A stretch of 64,000 nt of DNA from Kitasatospora sp. Root107. Lineage in GTDB: Bacteria > Actinomycetota > Actinomycetes > Streptomycetales > Streptomycetaceae. The notes below the pieces were generated by a model, which did not search any database, had not been told where the DNA came from, and saw only the letters and a program-made list of their open reading frames with translations. This document shows, piece after piece, positions 43,891 to 50,793 of this stretch. Within the stretch, counting starts at the first letter, position 1, and the number at the start of each line of letters is the position of its first letter. Location: assembly GCF_001424875.1 (NCBI RefSeq), contig NZ_LMCT01000002.1:118064-182063 (forward strand), in the 5' to 3' direction. The position numbers and the translations under genes are program-made.

Positions 43891-46332
43891 ATGCCAGAGA
43901 ACAGCAGTGCCCCGGACGGTTCCGAGGGGATCAGGGTCGGCGACGTGTCCGGGACGGTGGTCGTCGGCAGCCACAACACCGTGAACAACCTGAACGTCAC
44001 CGCCGAGTACGGTGCGACCGTCACCGTACACGCCGGGCCGCTGCCGCGACCGGTCAAGCGCCGGGCGATCTCACAGCTGCCCCGGTCCGTCGCCGATCCG
44101 CTGATCGGCCGGGAGCTGGACCTCCAGGTGCTGCAACAGGCGCTCGAGAAGCGTCAGTTGGTGCAGATCTGGGGCGCGTCCGGGGTCGGCAAGAGCGCGC
44201 TGCTGCGCCACCTCGCGTGCACGATGCCGCGCGGGCCGGAGGGAGCGGCCTACATCGAAGCCGGCGGACGGACGGCGGACGACATCGCGCAGGCGATCTT
44301 CGACATCGGCTTCGACGCGCCGAACTACAAGCCGTCGCTGGAGGTCCTGAAGGAGCACCTGAAGACCCTGCGGCTGCGGATCTACCTGGACGACGCGGGA
44401 CTCGACGAGAAGGACCTGCGCCGACTCCTCGACATGGCCGAGCAGTCCACGTTCGTCTTCACCTCGCAGCAACGGTCCGCGGTCGCCGGCGTACACGCGA
44501 TCCGGCTCGACGGGCTGACGGCCCCGGCGGGGGCGCACCTGGTGCAGACGGTACTGGCCCGCGGGCTGCGGCCCGACGAGACCCGGACCGTGCAGGCGCT
44601 GTGCGACGCCGTGCACGGCAACCCGCTCCGGCTGCGGCGCATCGCCCTGTCCGCCGCGACGGGCAAGAGCCTGCCGGGCATCGCCGACCTCCCCGAGCTG
44701 CTCCCCGCACTGCTGAACAGGCTCCGGCCGCCGGAGCGCGACCTGCTGCACCTGCTCGGTTCGCTGTCCGGCGCCGAGTTGGCTGCCCGTCAGCTCGATG
44801 CCCTGCTCGGCCGGTCGGACACCGACGCGCTCGCCGACGGCCTGGTGCGGCACGGTCTGCTGGTTGCCTCGGAGACCGGCTACGGATGTCCGCCGGACGT
44901 CGCCGGGTGCGTGCTGAAGAGCCGGATGACGGAGTTCCCGGCCGACCGGCTCTGCCGGGTGCTCACCACGTGGATCGAGGCGCCGGAGACCACCCCGGAC
45001 GAGGTCGCGGCCCACTTCCGAGCGCTGGACGTTGCGGTGCTCCGGGCGGAGAAGAGCGGACAGGCGCAGCTCGGCGTGACGCTGGCCCGTGCCGCCTCGC
45101 CGAAACTGGCGCTGTCCCGGCAGTTCGACGCATGGGGCAGCCTGCTCGGAGCCGGCTGGACCGCCGCGAAGAGCGCGGGAGACAGCGTGGGTGAGGAGTT
45201 CTTCCTGCGCGAGGCGCGCACCCGCCGCAAGGCGATCGGTCGAGCCGCACAGACGGCGGCCCTGGCGCTCGAGGCCGGCGTGCTCTGGCACGAACTCACC
45301 GTCCTGCAAGCGCATTCGGCGGCCCATCAGGTCGCCAGTGCGGCGGTGACCACCCCACCGCCGGTCCACACGTTCGTCCCGACGCACGGCACGGGCCACC
45401 TGGCGTCCGTCCCACACGCGCCCGCCACGGTGGTTCCCCCGCACGCACCGGTGGCGAAGCCGGTGGTCGACTTTTCGGGTGCCGGCCACCACTCGGCCGT
45501 CGCCAACCACCTGCCGGCCGGCACACCTGCCCCCACCCCGACACCGGCGCGGATCGACCTTTCGCAGGCGCACTCCTCCGTCGCCCAGCCGACGCCGACG
45601 CATGCCGTGAACACACCCACGCCTGCGACGAGTTCGGGCCACGCGACACACGTCTCCGCCGCCCATCCGACGCACGCCGTGGGCACGACCGCGACGGGCT
45701 CGGGCCACACCGCGCTCACCGTCGCAGGCGCGGCAGGTGCCAAGGCCGGAGTGTCAGCACTCGCTCTCGCCTGCGCGTTCGGCTTCGTTGTCGTGCTGGG
45801 CGTGGGCGCCATGGTCTACGCAGACGACCAGTCAGCCTCGTCGTCTGCCGCCACATCGGGTCCCGTCTACCCGGCCGTCAAGACGTCGGGGCCGAGCAAG
45901 CACACCTCGCCCACACCCACCTTCGACCCCGTGTGCAAGACCGTGATCCCGGACCTGGAACGAGAGATCCAGCGGTACAACACCGACCGCGCCACCGCGT
46001 CCGGCTCGCTCGACGCGTACAACAACGCCATGGGCGCCTACAACTCGGGCCGGACCTCCACTCCTCCCAGCGACGGCACCCTGAAGGCCAACGTCAACAC
46101 CGTCCTCAGCGACCTGCGCTCCATCGAGTCCACGTTGCGGGGAGCCAAATCGCGAGCCCGGGACAGCTCCGTGGCGTCAGATCTCAACAGCATGCTGACC
46201 TCCGTTCAGCAGATGGAGAGCCAATATCGGTCGTATCAGAACGATCCGGAAGGTTCCACGGTAGACACGTCGAGTCAGGCCTCAGCGATGAACTCGGCCG
46301 CAAACCGTCTGGAAGCCGACTGCGGTACCTGA
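43891..46332 (+). CDS. Membrane-anchored STAND (NLR-like) NTPase with N-terminal amyloid-like motif
   Basis: An 813-residue protein. Residues 17-33 (GDVSGTVVVGSHNTVNN) are a short beta-prone motif shared with the 73-residue neighbour. An NTPase of STAND/NB-ARC type spans about 70-400: Walker A GASGVGKS (95-102), Walker B-like RIYLDDAG (163-170), sensor VFTSQQR and GNPLRL near 240. A helical region follows to about 500, then a His/Pro/Thr-rich linker. A transmembrane helix lies near 625-650 (ALALACAFGFVVVLGVGAMVY). The last 150 residues are helical and predicted outside the cell. Usual STAND C-terminal WD40/TPR sensors are absent. ATG 43891 has AGGGGA upstream; it follows the Crp gene by 81 bp. 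Confidence 0.82.
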   Translation: MPENSSAPDGSEGIRVGDVSGTVVVGSHNTVNNLNVTAEYGATVTVHAGPLPRPVKRRAISQLPRSVADPLIGRELDLQVLQQALEKRQLVQIWGASGVGKSALLRHLACTMPRGPEGAAYIEAGGRTADDIAQAIFDIGFDAPNYKPSLEVLKEHLKTLRLRIYLDDAGLDEKDLRRLLDMAEQSTFVFTSQQRSAVAGVHAIRLDGLTAPAGAHLVQTVLARGLRPDETRTVQALCDAVHGNPLRLRRIALSAATGKSLPGIADLPELLPALLNRLRPPERDLLHLLGSLSGAELAARQLDALLGRSDTDALADGLVRHGLLVASETGYGCPPDVAGCVLKSRMTEFPADRLCRVLTTWIEAPETTPDEVAAHFRALDVAVLRAEKSGQAQLGVTLARAASPKLALSRQFDAWGSLLGAGWTAAKSAGDSVGEEFFLREARTRRKAIGRAAQTAALALEAGVLWHELTVLQAHSAAHQVASAAVTTPPPVHTFVPTHGTGHLASVPHAPATVVPPHAPVAKPVVDFSGAGHHSAVANHLPAGTPAPTPTPARIDLSQAHSSVAQPTPTHAVNTPTPATSSGHATHVSAAHPTHAVGTTATGSGHTALTVAGAAGAKAGVSALALACAFGFVVVLGVGAMVYADDQSASSSAATSGPVYPAVKTSGPSKHTSPTPTFDPVCKTVIPDLEREIQRYNTDRATASGSLDAYNNAMGAYNSGRTSTPPSDGTLKANVNTVLSDLRSIESTLRGAKSRARDSSVASDLNSMLTSVQQMESQYRSYQNDPEGSTVDTSSQASAMNSAANRLEADCGT

Positions 46333-46364
46333 CCATCCCTCAGAACAACCAGGAAAGGCCGACC

Positions 46365-46586
46365 ATGCCTGCGGAATCCGCACCCGGCGGCATCCAGGCC
46401 GGGGACGTCTCCGGCACCTTCATCGTGGGCGACAACAACCGCGTGACGAACACGGCGCAGCGCCCCGAACAGCCGCAATCCCAGCCACGCCAACAGAACT
46501 CGGCGGAGGACCGGGCAGCCGTCTTCGCGGTCGAGCACGGCACCATGCACGTGACCTACAACGCCGAGCCCGACCCGGAACGCTGA
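46365..46586 (+). CDS. 73-residue protein with two amyloid-like motifs (candidate adaptor)
   Basis: A 73-residue protein 32 bp after the STAND gene, with AGGAAAG before ATG 46365. Residues 13-29 (GDVSGTFIVGDNNRVTN) match the STAND N-terminal motif at 11 of 17 positions. A Gln/Pro-rich spacer leads to residues 52-66 (AVFAVEHGTMHVTYN), which match the C-terminal tails of the cyclase-like and small helical proteins. It thus carries both motif types and no other domain. I infer a templating adaptor between the two motif classes; this is not established. A longer frame in the same phase overlapping the STAND gene is a shadow. Confidence 0.7.
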   Translation: MPAESAPGGIQAGDVSGTFIVGDNNRVTNTAQRPEQPQSQPRQQNSAEDRAAVFAVEHGTMHVTYNAEPDPER

Positions 46587-46593
46587 GAAACGC

Positions 46594-46628
46594 CGCCTGC
46601 CCCGGCGAACGATCCACCGGGGCAGGCG
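46594..46628. terminator. Hairpin terminator between the 73-residue gene and the FHA gene
   Basis: A perfect 12-bp stem CGCCTGCCCCGG / CCGGGGCAGGCG (46594-46605 and 46617-46628) with an 11-base loop sits between two convergent genes, 7 bp after one stop and 13 bp before the other. Confidence 0.75.
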
Positions 46629-46641
46629 TCCTGACGTCCGC

Positions 46642-47436
46642 TCATTCCTGACCGGCCAGCAACTCCAGGTCCTGAGCACTCAGCGTCGCCGTCTTCAGCA
46701 GTTCCCTGATCAGGTTGACGCTGAGCATCGAGCCGACCGGCTCGCCGACCTCATCGCGCGTCAGTCCGCGTACGCCCCGCCGGTGCAGCCGTTCGCGCAC
46801 GTCCTCGACCGAGTTCGCGACCGACTTGTAGCTCCAGGACTTGGTCACGTAGACCGAGGCGTTGACCAGGCGGGCGGTGTCCTCCCAGGTCAGCGGGAGA
46901 GGGAAGGCGTCGTGGCCCTCCAGGTAGCGCCGGGCGAGCGCGGTGAGTACCAGCCGCTCCTGCGGGGAGAGTTCGTAGACCGTCTCGGGGCCCACGGTCT
47001 CCGCACTGCTCGTGGAGCGGGGGCGCCGGTCGTCCTCGGCCACGACGCGGACCTCCACCAGGTGGGAACGCTGCTTGGAGGAGTTGATCACCAGTGGGGT
47101 GTACCCGGAGTCGGTGATCCGCTTGTGGCCGGTGAGCATCAGCACGCCGTCGGGCAGTTCGATCGGCAGGTTGCCGGTGTTGATCAGCCACCAGTTCTCG
47201 TCCGTGCCCGTGCAGGTGAAGACGCCGTGCCGACGGCTGACCGTCGGGTCGTCGACACCGACCGGCACGTGCACATCCTCGCGGTCGCGCCCGAACAGCA
47301 GCGTGTACCGGCGCGGCGGCACGGCGTACCCACCCTCCGGACCGAGCACGAAGATCGTCCCGGGCGGCGCCGAGGGCACCCTGTCGGCAGGACTGCCCGG
47401 CGGCAGCATCTGGGGTGGGAAGTTTCCGTACGCCAT
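46642..47436 (-). CDS. FHA-domain protein with C-terminal winged-helix-like region
   Basis: A 264-residue protein. After a Pro-rich N-terminus, an FHA phospho-threonine-binding domain covers about 28-120; its conserved residues are G49-R50 in LLFGRDRED, S67-R-R-H70 in TVSRRHG and the NTGNLP loop. Residues 150-264 form a mixed helical region with LSPQERLVLTALARRYL and SYKSVANSVEDVRERLHRRG, which looks like a winged helix. FHA proteins read threonine phosphorylation by Ser/Thr kinases, and this one is divergent from such a kinase, so it is a likely substrate or reader. ATG 47436. Confidence 0.83.
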   Translation of the reverse strand: MAYGNFPPQMLPPGSPADRVPSAPPGTIFVLGPEGGYAVPPRRYTLLFGRDREDVHVPVGVDDPTVSRRHGVFTCTGTDENWWLINTGNLPIELPDGVLMLTGHKRITDSGYTPLVINSSKQRSHLVEVRVVAEDDRRPRSTSSAETVGPETVYELSPQERLVLTALARRYLEGHDAFPLPLTWEDTARLVNASVYVTKSWSYKSVANSVEDVRERLHRRGVRGLTRDEVGEPVGSMLSVNLIRELLKTATLSAQDLELLAGQE

Positions 47437-47482
47437 CTCACATACCTCCGCCTCGGCTCGCGCCAGTGTAGGAACCCCCTCC

Positions 47483-47496
47483 GAGGACCGGTCCTC
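47483..47496. promoter_or_regulatory. Perfect palindrome in the FHA/kinase intergenic region
   Basis: GAGGACCGGTCCTC is a 14-bp perfect palindrome between the divergent FHA and Ser/Thr kinase genes. On the minus side a TACACT -10-like box for the FHA gene lies just beyond it (about 47474-47469). Possible operator; no regulator assigned. Confidence 0.35.
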
Positions 47497-47525
47497 ACGC
47501 GGGACCCGGTCTCCGTCAACTGATG

Positions 47526-47554
47526 TTGCATGGGCATGACTTGATCGATAATCT
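47526..47554 (+). promoter_or_regulatory. Promoter of the Ser/Thr kinase gene
   Basis: TTGCAT (47526-47531) and TAATCT (47549-47554) are separated by exactly 17 bases, a good housekeeping-type promoter. The predicted start falls at about 47561-47562, on an ATG that opens a 12-codon frame (47562-47600) overlapping the kinase start at 47590 in another phase. That small frame could be a leaderless leader peptide coupled to the kinase. Confidence 0.6.
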
Positions 47555-47589
47555 GCCCGCCATGAGCGCTACCGGCCGGGAACCTGCTG

Positions 47590-49233
47590 ATGACAGATAG
47601 CACGGTCGCCGAACCTCTCGGTCCGGGCGATCCGCAGGAGATCGGCAGCTTCACCATCATCGGCCTGCTCGGCACCGGTGGCATGGGCGAGGTCTACCTC
47701 GGGGCCTCGGACCGGGGCTACGCCGCCGTCAAGCGCGTCCGGCCCCGGCTGGTCTCCAGCGAACGCTTCGAACGAGAGGTCGGCATCCTCTACCGGGTGC
47801 CGTTCGGGGTCGGGCCGAGGGTACTGGCGAGCGACGGCACCGCGGAACGCCCCTGGTTCGCCGCCGAGTACGTCCCCGGTCTCACGGTGGACGAGGCCGT
47901 CCGGCTGCGCGGCCCGCTGCCCGCCGAGGCGCTGTGGCTGCTGCTGGCCGAGGCAGCCACGCAGCTGCGGGCCGTGCACGCGTCCGAGATCGCGCACCGC
48001 GACATCAAGCCCGGCAACGTCATGCTGGTGCGCGACGGTGTGAAGCTGATCGACTTCGGCATCGCCCGCGCCGCGGACCAGGCGAGGCTCACCAGGGGCG
48101 GTGGCAGCTACGGAACCCAGGGGTTCTCGGCTCCGGAACAGCAGGCCGGGAACGAGGACGTGGCAGCACCCGCGGACGTCTACTCGCTCGCGGCGCTCCT
48201 GCTCTATGCCTCCTCGGGTCGCACGCCCGGAGTTGTCCCCGATCTGGCACCGCTGCGCACCGTGGACGCCGACCTCGCCGCCGTCATCGAGCCCTGCCTC
48301 GCCACCGACCCCCAAAGACGCCCCACCGCCCACGAGATCGCCGCGGCGGCCCGCCTGCACCTGCCCGTTCCTCCCTCGTCGTGGCCGCCTGAGGTCATGT
48401 CACGCATCGACGCGCGACGCGCCTTCGCCGCGACGCCGGTCGGCAAGCTGGAGACCGTCCCTCCGCCGGACCTGGCCACGGACCCGAATCCCGAAGTCGG
48501 AGCCACGCCCCTCGGATCACCTCGCCGCCCGCGCACACGCCTGCTCGTGCTACCGATCGCCGCCGTGATCGCCCTCGGCGCCGTCGCGGCGTTCGTCCTC
48601 AGCCCGTCCGGTTCCCCGCATGACCGTCCGTCACCATCGGCCGGCAGCACGTCGGTCACTGTCGAATCAACCGTCGGGACAACGCAGCGGCCCTCTGCGA
48701 GCCCTTCGGCGTCCCCCACTACCCCAGCCCCAACCGGCTCGACGCAGCCGCTCCCCCCGAGCCCGACTGCCTCGCCCTCCGCCACTTCCAAGCCCACTCC
48801 CCCGACCACCCCACCGAGCACAGCCCCTGCCCCCGTCGTGACCGCCTCGTCGCCCGCGACTGCCCCCAGCGTCACCTCTTCGTCGATCAGCGGCATCAAC
48901 GGCGGCGACGACCCGGCGCAGGTCAAGGGCTCCGAGGCGGACACCAGCTGGTTCGGCAACGTCGCCGCCTGCTCCGCCTGGCTAGACGACAACGGCTCCG
49001 GCGCCCTCGCGGGCGTGCTGAACACCTCCCTGAACCAAACCTGCGTCGCCGAGCTCAACCGCAGCGACGGCCTCAGCTACACCTTCCGCGCCTCCTGGGG
49101 CGCCGCGAAGACGAACTTCGTCCCGGACACCGGCACCACGATGTGGATCTGCGTCTGGAACGCGAGCGACCGGACCAGCGAGCAGTGCTCCGCCCGCTTC
49201 GGCATGAATGGGACCACCCCGGTCCGTCGGTGA
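47590..49233 (+). CDS. Membrane Ser/Thr protein kinase (PASTA-less, Hanks type)
   Basis: A 547-residue receptor-like kinase. The catalytic domain (20-280) is complete: P-loop GTGGMGEVYLG, K48 in YAAVKRV, HRDIKPGN (136-143), DFG (155-157) and SAPEQ activation-end motif. One transmembrane helix lies at about 317-339 (LLVLPIAAVIALGAVAAFVLS). A long Ser/Thr/Pro-rich stretch then carries a C-terminal external domain (about 440-547) with cysteines (NVAACSAWL, LNQTCVAEL, MWICVW, SEQCSARF), likely disulfide-bonded and ligand binding. Divergent from the FHA gene. ATG 47590 lacks a strong ribosome site. Confidence 0.93.
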   Translation: MTDSTVAEPLGPGDPQEIGSFTIIGLLGTGGMGEVYLGASDRGYAAVKRVRPRLVSSERFEREVGILYRVPFGVGPRVLASDGTAERPWFAAEYVPGLTVDEAVRLRGPLPAEALWLLLAEAATQLRAVHASEIAHRDIKPGNVMLVRDGVKLIDFGIARAADQARLTRGGGSYGTQGFSAPEQQAGNEDVAAPADVYSLAALLLYASSGRTPGVVPDLAPLRTVDADLAAVIEPCLATDPQRRPTAHEIAAAARLHLPVPPSSWPPEVMSRIDARRAFAATPVGKLETVPPPDLATDPNPEVGATPLGSPRRPRTRLLVLPIAAVIALGAVAAFVLSPSGSPHDRPSPSAGSTSVTVESTVGTTQRPSASPSASPTTPAPTGSTQPLPPSPTASPSATSKPTPPTTPPSTAPAPVVTASSPATAPSVTSSSISGINGGDDPAQVKGSEADTSWFGNVAACSAWLDDNGSGALAGVLNTSLNQTCVAELNRSDGLSYTFRASWGAAKTNFVPDTGTTMWICVWNASDRTSEQCSARFGMNGTTPVRR

Positions 49234-49260
49234 AGTGGTCGCGACCCGGAGGATGACCGC

Positions 49261-49788
49261 ATGACCATCGAGTTCCGCCACCACACCGACCTCACCGCGG
49301 AGGCCCGCCAGGACCTGCTGGACGTCTACACGGAGGTCCGGGCACCCCTGCTGCACCTGGCCAACTACGGCGTCGAGGCGTTCGTCCGACGCCTCGACCA
49401 GTACGCCACCGAGCCCGGCTTCGAACTCGTCCTCGGCTACGACGGCGAAGTACCGGTCGGGTACGCCTACGGCAACACCGTCGACGCCGCCGACCGGTAC
49501 TGGAAACGGATGGCCGAACCGCTGCCCGACGGCTGGACCGACACCCCCGTGCTGGCCATCAGGGAGATCGGCGTCCGCACCCCCTGGCGCGGAACCGGCA
49601 CCGCCCGCCGCATGCACGACGAACTCCTCGCCCACCGCACCGAGGACCGCGCCACCCTCATGGTCAACCCGCTCGCCGGGGACGGCAAGGTCCAGGCCCT
49701 GTACGGGACTTGGGGTTATCAGGCTTTCAACAGCCAGCCGCCTTCGGCCGACTCACCCCGACTCACCGCCATGGTCCGCTCACGCTGA
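49261..49788 (+). CDS. GNAT-family acetyltransferase
   Basis: A 175-residue GNAT protein. The acetyl-CoA loop is RTPWRGTGTARRMHDELL (R/Q-x-x-G-x-G/A), with IREIGVRTPW as the preceding beta strand and LYGTWGYQAF at the end. The substrate is unknown; general form is close to streptomycete GNATs found beside kinases. It follows the Ser/Thr kinase by 27 bp and may be co-transcribed. Its 3' end overlaps the convergent PLP-enzyme gene by 9 bp. Confidence 0.85.
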   Translation: MTIEFRHHTDLTAEARQDLLDVYTEVRAPLLHLANYGVEAFVRRLDQYATEPGFELVLGYDGEVPVGYAYGNTVDAADRYWKRMAEPLPDGWTDTPVLAIREIGVRTPWRGTGTARRMHDELLAHRTEDRATLMVNPLAGDGKVQALYGTWGYQAFNSQPPSADSPRLTAMVRSR

Positions 49789-50793
49789 TTCCGAGGTCGG
49801 GCCGAAGCCGTCGGCAAGGCTGGTCAGGACGGAGCCGGACCAGCGGCTCTCCCCGAACACGCTGACCGGCAGGGCGAGCAGGCCGTACTCGCGCCGGAGC
49901 GTCTCCGCCGGGATGTCCACCGGGAAGAAGTAGTTGCCGGGGCAGGTCCGGCTCGCCACCGGAATCGCCCCGAGCACCTCGTCCGGCAACCGTTCGAACA
50001 ACCGCTCAGCCCGGGCGGCCAGTTCGTCGACGACCTGCCGGGGCACGTCACTGTGCTCGGTCAGCAGGCGGTCGGCGAGCCTGAGCTGTGTCTGCGTCGG
50101 CGGATCCGCCCGGAACGCTTCGGCCAGTTCGGCCTGCGCCGGACCCAGCAGGACCACGCCGAAGGTGCGCGGCCACAGCCACCCCTTGGTGACCGAGTGC
50201 AGCAGGACCGCACGGCCGGTGTCCAGCAGTCGCCGGGTGCCGGCCGCGAACGGGGCCCCCAGGTCGTAGACGCTGTCGATCAGCAGGTGGCGGCGCGGCG
50301 AATCCCGCAACCACGAGATCAGCGCGTCGCACTCGGCATCGGAGAGGTACCGGCCGAGCGGCTTGCTGGGGTTGGCGAGCAGCAGGTACTCGGGCCGGTC
50401 GTCCGCCGGCGCCCCGGGGAGGACCGGCGTCGGCAGCGTCGGGTAGGACGCGGGCGCCAGGCCCGCAGCGCGAGCCAGCTCGAAGTAGACCGGGTAGACG
50501 TCGCTGGGCAACCACAACCGCGCCTGCACGGTGCGCAGCCAGTGGAACACCACACCGAGCCCGTGCCGGACCCCTCGGCAGACCATGGTGTGGCGGGACC
50601 ACTCCTCCGGCAGCTCGAACCGCCGCAGCCAGGCGCGGGCGAGATCGCACCGGTGCACCGTACTCAGACCGGCCGGCGGCTCCGGTCGCAGCGGAGCGAG
50701 CGCCCGGTACACATTGGTCTCGGCAGCGTCCAACAGGGCAGGGCCGGCACTGAGTTGCCGCCGCCGGAAGTCCTGAAACTCGTCGAACCTCAT
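49780..50793 (-). CDS. Fold type I PLP-dependent aminotransferase-like enzyme
   Basis: A 337-residue protein related to class I/II aminotransferases such as histidinol-phosphate aminotransferase and threonine-phosphate decarboxylase. Landmarks are NPSKPLGRYL (141-150, the NPxxPxG motif), LLIDSVYDLGAPF (D173, Y176, PLP-ring and phosphate contacts), the Schiff-base lysine K203 in HSVTKGWLWPRT and the phosphate-binding R209. The N-terminal part (about 60-110) is atypical. It starts at ATG 50793, overlapping the radical SAM stop by 4 bp, so the two act together, probably in a small biosynthetic pathway. Product unknown. Confidence 0.78.
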   Translation of the reverse strand: MRFDEFQDFRRRQLSAGPALLDAAETNVYRALAPLRPEPPAGLSTVHRCDLARAWLRRFELPEEWSRHTMVCRGVRHGLGVVFHWLRTVQARLWLPSDVYPVYFELARAAGLAPASYPTLPTPVLPGAPADDRPEYLLLANPSKPLGRYLSDAECDALISWLRDSPRRHLLIDSVYDLGAPFAAGTRRLLDTGRAVLLHSVTKGWLWPRTFGVVLLGPAQAELAEAFRADPPTQTQLRLADRLLTEHSDVPRQVVDELAARAERLFERLPDEVLGAIPVASRTCPGNYFFPVDIPAETLRREYGLLALPVSVFGESRWSGSVLTSLADGFGPTSESA

